Positions 24,101-32,525 of a stretch of 64,000 bases of DNA are shown in pieces. Where the stretch lies: assembly GCA_030340625.1 (NCBI GenBank), contig JAOPHQ010005423.1:72501-136500 (forward strand), given 5' to 3'. This stretch comes from Merluccius polli. Taxonomy: Eukaryota > Chordata > Actinopteri > Gadiformes > Merlucciidae. How positions within the stretch are numbered: the stretch's first letter is position 1; each line of letters begins with the position of its first letter. The notes below the pieces were generated by a model. That model saw only the letters and a list, made by a program, of their open reading frames with translations, made no database searches and had not been told where the DNA came from. The position numbers and the translations under genes are program-made.

Positions 24101-24636
24101 TCAGCTAAGACTTTACGATTAGATCGGCTTCTTAAAGCTGCAGCGGACAGATCCGATCCCTTTATGAGAGATACAGGTTCTCATCAGAGGATATTCTGTA
24201 TGAGAGATACAGGTTCTCATCAGAGGGTATTCTTTATGAGACATACAGGTTCTCATCAGAGGATATTCTGTATGAGAGATACAGGTTCTCATCAGAGGGT
24301 ATTCTTTATGAGACATACAGGTTCTCATCAGAGGATATTTGCTATTTGATCGTCCTTGTTGGACCTTATGAAGGCAATGCTACAAAAAGAAGCCGTGCGC
24401 AGTGTGTCTGTGTTTCACTGCGATTTGTTGCCACGGGTACATATTTGCATACAGTTGGTGATGCCGAACATATAAGCAAAAAGGTGCCTTGCGATACGCA
24501 AGGTTGTAGCTGCCCTAAATACACTGCTAAATATGTTCGTGGTGTTTCCCAACTTTTTGCCAACACAAACTGTCAAGTTGCAAGTTATCAACTTGGAGGT
24601 AAAAGAAAACACCTGTTGTACGTGAATGAGCGGTAG
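24101..24636 (+). pseudogene. HARBI1-like PIF/Harbinger transposase relic
   Basis: This is the N-terminal part of a DDE transposase of the PIF/Harbinger superfamily. One frame (24101-24162) gives LLKAAADRSDPF. After a frameshift the next frame gives five tandem YERYRFSSEDI-type units (24163-24340), then CYLI and, from 24400, QCVCVSLRFVATGTYLHTVG followed by DAEHISK. These words match the LYERYRFS and C(V)ALRF(F)A(T)GTFL..VGDAEHISK segments that I know from teleost HARBI1-like proteins. After about 24480 the frame no longer follows the family; FVVFP, expected next, appears in another frame near 24536-24553. The DDE catalytic core is missing. A second, Myb-like gene lies on the opposite strand, as in intact family members. 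Confidence 0.8.
24163..24340 (+). repeat. 36-bp in-frame tandem repeat inside the transposase
   Basis: Five copies of a 36-bp unit start at TACAGGTTCTCATCAGAGG at 24172, 24208, 24244, 24280 and 24316. Each encodes YRFSSE(D/G)IL plus YE(R/T), exactly 12 codons, so the amplification keeps the reading frame. GATATTCTGTATGAGAGA and GGTATTCTTTATGAGACA versions alternate, which suggests growth by duplication of a two-unit block. Confidence 0.9.
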
Positions 24637-24700
24637 AGTGGCGGTAGCGCGTCAGTCTTGAGATTCTGCGTGCTGGGTTCGATTCCCAAGTGAAGTGGGT
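24634..24700 (+). ncRNA. tRNA-like relic (elongator tRNA-Met-like)
   Basis: GGTAGCGCGTCAGTCTTGAG and a canonical B box, GGTTCGATTCC (24676-24686), follow the order of an elongator tRNA-Met (D arm GGTAGCGCGTCAGTCT, then T arm). The anticodon region reads CTTGAGA and the acceptor stem is not convincing. It is therefore a tRNA-derived fragment, probably non-functional. Confidence 0.5.
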
Positions 24701-24815
24701 ATGTGTAGTTTATTTTAAAAAAGTTATATTTCTTATGTCATATGGAATATTTATTCATTAATGTTACGGAATTATCCAGTTTGGTAATCTAGATGAGGGT
24801 AAAAGGCGTGATGAT

Positions 24816-24890
24816 GGACAGGCAAGATATGAACCCCGGTCGCTGCATCAGCTCACATCCTAATCCACTACACCGCCGTCGCTACCGTCC
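24816..24890 (-). ncRNA. tRNA-like sequence, antisense
   Basis: On the minus strand this 75-nt segment starts GGACGGTAGCGACGG and ends TTGCCTGTCC, so five of six terminal bases can pair. An A-box-like GTGTAGTGGATTAGG and a weak B box, GGGTTCATATC, are in the right order. The B box deviates from GGTTCRANYCC, so transcription is doubtful. Confidence 0.4.
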
Positions 24891-24992
24891 AGCACACGCA
24901 ATACGTTTCTTACATATAGGATGTATTTGAAAGGAATTCCCTAAATTACACAAAAAAGCAAGTTGGAGGTTGCTTTTGCATTTTGCAATCAT

Positions 24993-25061
24993 ATGCGTAA
25001 GAATTGTTCGCCATTAATCCCCATAGAGTATTGGGATTAATGGCGAACAATTCTTACGCAT
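24993..25061. repeat. 29-bp-arm perfect hairpin
   Basis: ATGCGTAAGAATTGTTCGCC and the next nine bases (24993-25021) are exactly mirrored at 25033-25061, with an 11-bp loop. It lies between the tRNA-like pair and the stop end of the Myb-like relic. It could be a target for recombination or an internal duplication. Confidence 0.9.
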
Positions 25062-25298
25062 TCACAGAATCTGCTGTTTTTTGCCAGCATGGGCAACTGT
25101 ATCGCCCCTTGCTGTTATTTGCTTTTTAAACTCCTCGTATGAGTTCATAATCACTACTTGCTCCTCCTGAGTGACATACACAGCCCGTGTTCGCTCCGTC
25201 GGATCCATTGCGTCAAGGTGAATGACGTATTGACGTTGGGTTACGCCCTTTTTATGTGAACGCGCATTGAACCTAAAGCGGAAAACCTGGCTTGACAA
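25062..25298 (-). pseudogene. Myb/SANT-like Harbinger accessory protein, N-terminal relic
   Basis: The minus-strand frame of 78 codons contains MDPTERTRAVYVTQEEQ followed by VVIMNSYEEFKKQITARGDT. This fits the start of the trihelix/Myb-like DNA-binding protein that Harbinger transposons carry beside the transposase, in which a conserved (E)EQ..IM..YEE.K motif leads into the first helix. The second and third helices are gone: the frame stops at 25062, directly beside the 29-bp hairpin. The natural start is probably the internal Met of MDPTERT. Known partners of this class help the transposase bind and enter the nucleus; here the gene is dead. Confidence 0.65.
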
Positions 25299-25359
25299 AT
25301 TTACCTTTAAGTGAGCTTCGTGGAACCGTTAAACTCTGATTGCGAGTTTCGTCTTTAGC

Positions 25360-25370
25360 AATCGAGGTTT
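25360..25370. repeat. LINE target-site duplication, left
   Basis: AATCGAGGTTT at 25360-25370 is repeated exactly at 29174-29184, immediately after the TAG-repeat tail of the LINE. Confidence 0.9.
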
Positions 25371-25737
25371 CTATCACCGTCCTGGGGGCCTCACCCCACC
25401 AGGACAAGGAACTGTGTAACCTTGCCGAGGTGTGATAGCTTAACCCTACCTGGTGTCTGCCCGGGCTCGGTGCATGGGGAGCCTGTTACCCTTCGGGGGG
25501 CTCACGGCACCAGGATGGCACAAATGAGCAGTTCCGCCCGGAACCGCCGGTCTTCGCCGAGGTTCCGCAGCCCGTCAGCGTGCTGTGAGGTGGCAGCCCC
25601 ACCAGCTGACTAGCCATCGCAGGGCCAACTACCCAGCATGGCGAAAATAAACAGTTACGAACCCAACCAAGACAACTAATTTAAACCGGACGGATCTTCA
25701 CGGCAACAGACCCCCGCCTGCCCCCGGACTACGACAT

Positions 25738-26281
25738 TTGGATCTCCGTTTTAAAACCCGCATCGCCTGCTGGAACGTTCAAACGCTCCTGCGCCCCGGC
25801 TACGCAACACTTCTCTCCAGTGAACTCTCCAAGTATAACATCGCCCTTGCCGGCCTTTGCGAGTCACGCTGGCGTGGAACCGGAGAGTCCACTGCCGGCG
25901 AACATCTCTTTCTCTGGAGTGGCCCAAACGATGGGAGAGGCCTCTACGGTGTAGCCCTAGCCATCCCGCTACACCGAAGGAAGTCAATCATAAGCTGGAA
26001 GCCAGTCAGTGATAGACTGCTCTCTGCCCGTCTCATACATCAGCATGGGAAGATGACAGTTATTGTCGCCTACAGCCCTACTAATGTCACCCCAGACCAG
26101 ACAAAGGACACCTTTTACGATCAGTTGCAAGATTCCATCCAGGCAGCCCCCCCCCCCATGACATTGTCATTGTCCTCACCGATGCCAACGCCACAATCTC
26201 CACACAAGATCCCACCCTCCCGGCTGTAACAGGTCCCGTCTCCGTCGATAACACCACCAACGACAACGGCCAACGATTACT
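25738..26281 (+). pseudogene. RTE LINE apurinic endonuclease domain
   Basis: The frame opens near 25738 and contains RIACWNVQTLL (the WN motif), GLCESRW (catalytic E) and VAYSPTN, in the order of an APE-type endonuclease/exonuclease/phosphatase domain. At an 11-C run (26147-26157) the reading shifts: the annotated frame goes into nonsense, while the neighbouring frame gives DIVIVLTDANA, the equivalent of the usual V.GDFNA motif. The run is therefore a frameshift, by slippage or sequencing error. The domain would nick target DNA to prime reverse transcription. It is cut at 26281 by the L2 insertion. The last endonuclease motif, DHRLL, lies beyond it at about 26985-26999. Confidence 0.82.
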
Positions 26282-26802
26282 TAATCTATTTTATTTTATT
26301 TAACCTTTGTTTAAACAGGTAAAACACATTGAGACCGAGGTCTCATTTTCAAGTGTGACCTGTTAAGACAAGTACAAATTACACAGACATAAAACAAATT
26401 ACAAAGATATAAAACAATCAATACAGTAGTACAAAAGAAAATAAAAGTTTAACAAATACATATAAAAGGTGGAAGAGAATTCAGCATGAGCACACCCTAG
26501 AAGCACTCTCTAAATCCCTTAACAATAATTTAAAACTGGCAAGGGGAATCAGGCTGGACAGCTTCAGCCTCTGCTGAAGTGTGTTCCAGGTTGAGGGGGC
26601 AGAGTAGGAGAAGGCCTTTTTACCGTGCTCAGTACGGACTGAGGGGATGGAGAAAGTGATGAAGTCCTGGGACCGTAGGCTATAACTGGACTGGTTACGA
26701 GATAGGTAGGATGTTAAGTAAGGAGGCAGCAGACCAATAATGGATTTGTAAATAAATAAGTACCAGTGTATGGTTCTCCGCATGGAGAGAGATGACCAAT
26801 TG
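26281..26802 (-). mobile_element. antisense L2-type LINE 3' fragment inside the RTE
   Basis: On the minus strand the 3' half encodes HWYLFIYKSIIGLLPPYLTS and, further on, KAFSYSAPSTWNTL and SLASFK-type words. These are the C-terminal segment of L2-like fish LINEs. The plus-strand left part, AACCTTTGTTTAAACAGGTA and then TTGAGACCGAGGTCTC, is the complement of the short 3' UTR. The element is strongly 5'-truncated, as usual for L2 copies. I found no clear target duplication. Confidence 0.75.
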
Positions 26803-29161
26803 CAGAACCACCAACCTCTGCATCGCCGACACATGGTTCCCCCGGAAGCGGATCCATCACTGGACCTGGTACAGCAATGACGGCAAGACAAAGAAAGCAA
26901 TTGACCATATTCTCATCTCCCGCCGCTGGAAGACATCAATAACCAACTGCCATGTCTTCAGAGGAGCACAGCTTGGCAACACCGACCATCGCCTGCTGAT
27001 AGCCGACCTCCGGCTGAAGCTCAAGGCAGGGGCATCAGCCAATGCCCCCCCCCCCAAGCTGGACTCCTCACGCCTGCTAGACCCGGCCATCATGGAGTCG
27101 TACAGGTGCTCCATTGCTAACCGCTTTTGCTCCCTCAGCAGTGGGATATCCCAGGACTGGCCCCACTTAAAAAATGAGGCTATCACAGCTGCCAGGGAAT
27201 CCATCGGGCGAACAAGACCTGCCCCTAAGAATTGGGGATTTCCCAAGACACCCTCGACATCGTCAACAACCGACGAGCTGCGAGGGGACATGGACCTGTA
27301 CCGACGCCTAAACAGCCAACGCAACATCTCCATCCGACGTGACAGGGAAAACTTCTGGAGCAATCAGGCAACAGCCATGGAGACAGCCTCCCAAAATAAC
27401 AACCTGCGGCAGCTCTTCAATCTACTCCGCCAAGGGAAAGCCGGCCCCCGCCAGCGCTCCTTCCTTGTCAAGGACAGGGCTGGCAACTTGCTCTCCACTG
27501 AAGCTGATTGCCTCAGCCGCTGGAAGGAGCATTTTAGCGAGCTCCTGAACCACCCCCCTGTCCCAGAAGACCCCACCCTTATCAGTCACCCCACCACTAA
27601 CCCGGACTGCTCCATCACCCCCGTCACCACAGCTGAAGTCAAAGCAGCCTTATCCAAGCTCAAGAACGGCAAAGCCCCTGGCATATGTACCATCACAGCT
27701 GAGATGCTGAAGGCCGGAGGCGACAACATCCTCCGTTGGCTCGCACAAATTATTAACCTTGTGTGGGTCTCTGAGTCGCTGCCCGATGACTGGAGGCGGG
27801 GCATTATACTTCCCTTCTGGAAGCACAAGGGGGATCAGCTGACCTGCGGTAACCATCGAGGTATCACCCTCCTCTCCATCCCCGGCAAACTTTTCACCCG
27901 TATTCTCCTCACCCGAGCCCTACCCGCAACCAGAAGCAGACGCCGCCAACAACAAGCCGGTTTTATGCCCAACCGCTCTACCACTGATCACATCTCAGCT
28001 CTCCGGCTCATAATGGAAAAAGCCCGGGAGTTCAGAAAAGACAGGCACCTATACATCGCCTTCATTGACCTTAAAGCTGCCTTCGACACCGTGGACCATG
28101 GGTCCTTGTGGAACATCTTGAAGACCCTCGGAGCCCCAACCAAACTCATCACACTCTTTAAGCAGCTGTATCAGGGTGCGGATAGCTGTGTACGAGTAAA
28201 CGGGCGGGACTCCGAGTGGTTCCCCATAAACAGCGGGGTAAGGCAGGGCTGTGTAGCTGCTCCAGAGCTCTTCAACTGCGTCATCGACCATCTGATGCTA
28301 AGAACCTGTGAGCGGATCCCCGGGGTGCCACTCGGAAACTACATCCTCAAGGACCTCGAATACGCTGACGATACCATCCTCTTCAGTGAGACTGCCGATC
28401 AGCTCCGTGAAGCGCTCAGCGTATTTGATGAGGAGTCCAAAAAGCTTGGCCTGAAGATAAGCTGGGCCAAGACCGAGCTTATGCATATAGGCGACGGACC
28501 CGACCCACCACCCTTCCTGTTCGATGGCACCCCCGTGCACTTCGCCCCCACCTTCAGATACCTGGGCTCAACGGTGTCCAATATCGGAGACCTCAAAACA
28601 GAGGTTGACCGACGTCGTGCCCTGGCTGCCTCCGTCATGCAGTCCCTATGGAGACCATTGTGGCGACACCGGCACATATCCCGGGAAACAAAGCTGAGGG
28701 TCTACAATGCCTCTGTCATCTCAGTCCTCCTATACGGCTCAGAAACCTGGCCGCTAAACAACACCCTGGCAGCCAGGCTCGATGGTTTCGACACCCGAGC
28801 CCTCAGGAGGATCGAAGGCATCACATGGAGTCAGCATGTCACGAACCGGGCTCTAAGAGACCAAACAAAACAACCCCCAGCATCCCGTCTTGCAGCAATG
28901 AGGCGCGTGCGCTGGTATGGCCACATCACCCGCCTGCCTGCGGAACACCCAACCCACATCATCCTGGACTTTAACCCCCATCAAGCCGGATGGAGGCGAC
29001 CCAGAGGTGCCCCCGCACTCGCTGGCTTGATGTAATAGCCCAAGACCTTGCAGCCTGTAACGTGACACTGGCACAAGCACAACATCTTGCTCACAACAGA
29101 CCCAGATGGAGAAACCTGGTTGCCTCGGTTGGCTCTACGCGCCATGACGTGCAAGAGGACT
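26803..29161 (+). pseudogene. RTE LINE reverse transcriptase
   Basis: The long frame (747 codons from 26792, whose ATG belongs to the L2 insertion) resumes at CRTTNLCIADTWF with the end of the endonuclease (KAIDHILIS, NTDHRLL). It then carries RT motifs: GKAPG, GNHRGITLLS, QAGF, the motif A core FIDLKAAFDTVD (about 28061), the GVRQGC block, and the catalytic YADD (28361-28372). The C-terminal part has LLYGSETWPL and RRVRWYGHITRLP, typical of RTE-like proteins. The frame stops at 29035, but the neighbouring frame continues the protein (WLDVIAQDL) to a TAG at 29159-29161. A single-base shift near 29010-29025 therefore removed about 45 residues. With the endonuclease shift and the L2 insertion this copy is inactive. 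Confidence 0.88.
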
Positions 29162-29173
29162 AGTAGTAGTAGT

Positions 29174-29184
29174 AATCGAGGTTT
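29174..29184. repeat. LINE target-site duplication, right
   Basis: AATCGAGGTTT, identical to 25360-25370. Confidence 0.9.
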
Positions 29185-29485
29185 TCCCAAGAAAGCCTGG
29201 ATATGTTCAGCGAGCTTCGTAGTATACCCCCCTGATGTTTACAACCTGTCTTGTTCTAGCCTGATGTTTACAACTGTCTTGTTCTAGCCTGATGTTTACA
29301 ACTGTCTTGTTCTAGCCTGTTTACAACTGTCTTGTTCTAGCCTGATGTTTACAACCTGTCTTGTTCTAGTCTGATGTTTACAACCTGTCTTGTTCTAGCC
29401 TGTTTACAACTGTCTTGTTCTAGCCTGATGTTTACAACCTGTCTTGTTCTAGTCTGATGTTTACAACCTGTCTTGTTCTAGCCTG

Positions 29486-30463
29486 GGGGGTATTGCACAA
29501 AAGTCAGATACATAAATCCAGGATAATTGAGTAAGCGTGGCTTGGACTATTCTGCTTGGTGGTATCCTGGCTTTTTCGGTTGCACGATTGCCAAGCCAGG
29601 ATAAATAGGCGAGGCTAAATCACGTCAGGTGAAGCTAGTTGGGATAAGCGGCATGCTTGAATAGACCTCGCGATCGCTCACAGAATCACCGATCGGAACA
29701 TGGCGTTTCATACGTCACGGCCGCTGAACAGCTCCTTATTGGATACCCGACCCAAGCCCGACGGGACCCGAGGGGACCCGACGGGACCCGACGGGACCCG
29801 ACGGGCCGGGTCGGGTTCGGACTCGGTGACGTCTGCGCGATTTGAAATTTGAAATGTAAAACAGCTTATTATGCATGGTAGCCAATGGGCTGTTTCACAT
29901 GTTGCAAAGGTTCGATTGTGTGATTAAAATACATTTTATAAATATGACATAAGTGTTGCGCTCATCTGTTTGTTGACATTTCCAAATGCGCTGCAGTTGC
30001 GTAATAAAGGCGGACTTTCATAAACACAAACGTAAATGTGTCATAGTATGAAAAAATATAGACTTTAACTGTGTTGGCCTGAGCAATAACACTTGAATCA
30101 ATATAAAAAAACAGCCAACAGATTTAAATGAAATGAGAAATGACTATATATGTAATATTTTAATTCGGGATAATTAAAATGATGCAACATACTTAGAAAG
30201 ACCATGCACATGCTGTAAACACATTAATTCCTCACAGGATTGACGGTGTAAATACAGGTGAATCACTAGGATTAAGCTTAGCCCGGCTTTTAGCCTGGTC
30301 GGGAGCAGGCTAGCTCCGGAGAATAAATCACCATGGTAACTCAGCCGGGATAAGTGTGAGCCGCTTTCATGCAACCGACTTGAGGCTAAATGAAGCCAGG
30401 ATAACCTAAATCCGTAAACATATCCCGGCTTAATCCCTTATCCGACTTTTGTGCAATACCCCC
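29486..30463. mobile_element. 978-bp Harbinger-like MITE (GGGGGTATTGCACAAAAGTC)
   Basis: The left end GGGGGTATTGCACAAAAGTC and its exact complement on the right (GACTTTTGTGCAATACCCCC) are flanked by CTG at 29483-29485 and 30464-30466. Subterminal AAATCCAGGATAA and ATCCCGGCTTAATCCC words are partly inverted. There is no transposase. A short GGGACCCGAC tandem block lies inside at about 29749-29815. Confidence 0.85.
29749..29815. repeat. GACCCGACGG minisatellite
   Basis: Five imperfect GACGGGACCC units, ending in GGGCCGGGTCGGGTTCGG, which pairs with the repeat and could form a hairpin. Confidence 0.85.
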
Positions 30464-30792
30464 CTGATGTTTACAAACTGTCTTGTTCTAGCCTGATGTT
30501 TACAACTGTCTTGTTCTAGCCTGATGTTTACAACTGTCTTGTTCTAGCCCAGGCATTCCCAAAGTGTGGTGCGCGCACCCCCAGGGGTGCGTAAGCTACG
30601 ACCAGGGGGTGCGCGAGAGGAAAAATGTAATGGCGGTCTGGTGTAATATTACACAATTACAGTGCTGTTTTTTAAGTGGGATTTTTCCATACAATAAAAA
30701 AACATGAACAGTAAACATTTCCTTTGTAATCCCTTTTATTTTAAATAAAAAACTACAATTTCTTAGTTTTTGATAGAAACGTTCTTATTTTC

Positions 30793-31177
30793 CTCCGCGG
30801 CGCTGCGCCGCGACGGGCTCTGGGTCGGCTTGGAAGGGTTCGGGGGCTTCCCGGGGCCGCGGACGCAGTATCTCGCTGCGCCTTCCTCTCCCCCCTCACG
30901 GGGGTCGGGGACGGGGCCCCCTCGCCCCCGGCGTGACTGTCGACCGGGACGGACTGTCCTCAGTGCGTCCCAACCGCGTCGCGTCGTTCAGGGCGGGGAT
31001 CCGGCTCACGTACAACTGGCGCAAGGGGTCGGCGGCGATGTCGGCTACCCACCCGACCCGTCTTGAAACACGGACCAAGGAGTCTACGCACGCGCGAGTC
31101 AGAGGGTCCTACGAAACCCCGCGGCGCAATGAAAGTGAGGGCCGGCGCGCGCCGGCCGAGGTGGGATCCCGGCCCCC
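30793..31177 (+). rRNA. 28S rRNA gene fragment (D2-D3 region) inside a transposon
   Basis: About 385 bp match large-subunit rRNA: GGGCGGGGATCCGGCTCACG, AAACACGGACCAAGGAGTCT, GCGCGAGTCAGAGGGTCC, ACGAAACCCCGCGGCGCAAT, GAAAGTGAGGGCCGGC and GAGGTGGGATCCCGGCCCC appear in the order expected for the end of D2 through D3. After GGAGTCTA one A of the conserved TCTAAC appears to be missing, so the copy is not functional. It is the sense strand. The flanks are AT-rich transposon sequence, with abrupt borders near 30792 and 31178. The encoded open frame of about 98 codons is a shadow of the rRNA. Confidence 0.9.
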
Positions 31178-31280
31178 TGTTTATCTGTTTCGGAGCCTAT
31201 TCTCTTAATGTTGCGGATCGTTTGTAACTTCATTGCAATTTAATTCAATGTACTGTCGTTGTATTTTCCATAACCATTGT

Positions 31281-31341
31281 GTTATAATGCTGCTGCGCGA
31301 TTGTTGACGGGGTGGGAGGGGGGGTACTGCGCGATTGTTAA

Positions 31342-31372
<31 letters not shown>
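31281..31372 (-). repeat. G-tract with GCGCGATTGTTGACG modules
   Basis: Two copies of (C)TGCGCGATTGTTRACGGGG, the second followed by more than 30 G. On the opposite strand this is the CAACAATCGCGCAGCA plus poly-C module seen at 780-850 and 20745-20790. Confidence 0.85.
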
Positions 31373-32224
31373 CTGGACCGGCCCAGAAAAGACCTGGACC
31401 GGCCCGATGGCCAGTCCGTCCGTGAGGTCCACGGTCATTTAATAGGCCTATTGCTGCAATTTTTCTTTTACGCGGCTGAAAATAACCGTAGGCCTACCAG
31501 GGCTCCGAACCGGTTCAAGGAACGAAAACGAAAACCGAAAACGAACGGTATTTTACGAGGAACGGAAACGGAAACGAAAACCAAATGGTCTTCAACTGTT
31601 CCGGAACAGAAACGTTATTCTGAAATCCCCAAAACCGGTTAATAACCGGTTTTTTTCGTTCTCTATATACCGTAAAACTTCCAATAAAAGCAAGGTCCCT
31701 AATAGACGCAGGGGTGTGGCGACACGTTTTGACAAATAAACGCAGGTCTCCAATTGAGGCCGGATCTGGATTTTATCTAAATTATTTCTTGAACGACTTA
31801 AGCCGTTTAGATCACCTACACAAAGATACGGTAACCGTTTAAACGTCTGTCCATATGGACATAACGCACATCGTTAGATCAGTTAGACTCTCCACAGATA
31901 AATCATTCAGTTCATTTAACACAAACTATGAACACCAACGCATAATTCATCAGACTTACCGGTAAACAAGAGAGACGGGGAAAAGGTCTGACTTCCAACT
32001 TTTGAAGCGATCATAAAGTCCGTAGGTACGGTGTGTGTCCGTTCCTGCATTGTTTATATTCCTTAAGTCCGTAAGGGTCCACCGGTCAAAAGAATCAATG
32101 GGTTTCATTAAATTAATCCGAGTTGTGAATAATATCATGTGAAGTCCGTTGCTCACTGTCTGTTTACTGTCTGTATGCTGGCTGTCGTAAATCTTCCGCT
32201 GCCGTAAAACGACGTTCACGTTCG

Positions 32225-32525
32225 AGCGTCACCGCGGACCTACGGCCGGCGGGGGTGCCCGCAATCATAGACATATATACATGTATACTATGTATATATG
32301 TCTATGCCCGCAATAGTAACACAAACACACCACGGGCCGACGGGGGGGGGGGGGCGCGCAATAGTAACACACCGCGGGGGGGGGGGGGGGGGGGGGGGCG
32401 CCGCGCCGCGCCGCGCGCAATAGTAACGGCCGACGGGGGGTGCGCAATGGTAACACACCGCGGACCTACGGCCGGCGGGGGGGGGGGGGCCGCAATAGTA
32501 ACACACCGCGGAGGCCCAATAACAC
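32225..32525. repeat. G-tract minisatellite (GCAATAGTAACACACCGCGG)
   Basis: Four to five units of CGCAATAGTAACACACCGCG followed by a G-run or by ACCTACGGCCGGCGGGG. The long G-runs vary in length. A 41-bp insertion splits the first unit. Confidence 0.88.
32266..32306. mobile_element. 41-bp palindromic micro-element with target duplication
   Basis: CATAGACATATATACATG and the mirrored TATATATGTCTATG make up almost the whole insertion. It is flanked by CCCGCAAT at 32258-32265 and 32307-32314. The same CATAGACAT ends bound the 471-bp element at 34228-34698, so this appears to be two transposon ends with nothing between them. Confidence 0.8.

Larger units (their letters stand above)
25371..29173 (+). 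mobile_element. nearly full-length RTE-type non-LTR retrotransposon
   Basis: The 3.8-kb insertion lies between perfect 11-bp duplications. It has a GC-rich 5' leader (25371-25737), an endonuclease region, a reverse transcriptase region, and ends right after its stop codon in a short TAG repeat (29159-29173). A very short 3' region ending in a simple trinucleotide repeat is typical of RTE-clade elements. Its 5' end seems complete or nearly so. An antisense L2-like fragment (26281-26802) interrupts it. Confidence 0.85.
23949..29231. mobile_element. relic PIF/Harbinger transposon, interrupted by a LINE
   Basis: Termini are GGGGGTGTACTACGAAGCTC and, inverted, GGGGGTATACTACGAAGCTC (one mismatch in 20). 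Flanking CTG at 23946-23948 and 29232-29234 is a 3-bp duplication. The interior keeps remains of both known Harbinger genes, in opposite orientations: a HARBI1-type transposase on plus (24101-24636) and a Myb/SANT-like protein on minus (25062-25298). Two tRNA-like sequences lie between them. The RTE LINE at 25371-29173 accounts for most of the length. Without it the element is about 1.5 kb. Confidence 0.85.

Noticed and set aside
22219..24349. CRISPR-like appearance of regular repeats
   Set aside because: The units are head-to-tail minisatellite copies without unique spacers, in a eukaryotic genome, and the gaps are transposon insertions.
25422..25613. 63-codon open frame in the LINE leader
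   Set aside because: Lies in the GC-rich 5' part of the RTE element. It resembles no ORF1 domain and is in a different frame from the endonuclease.
26857..27363. 168-codon minus-strand open frame within the RT region
   Set aside because: Antisense shadow of the reverse transcriptase frame. The plus strand has the RT motifs.
30770..31208. Arg/Pro-rich open frames of 90-98 codons
   Set aside because: They are shadows of the 28S rRNA fragment, which is GC-rich and so poor in stop codons.
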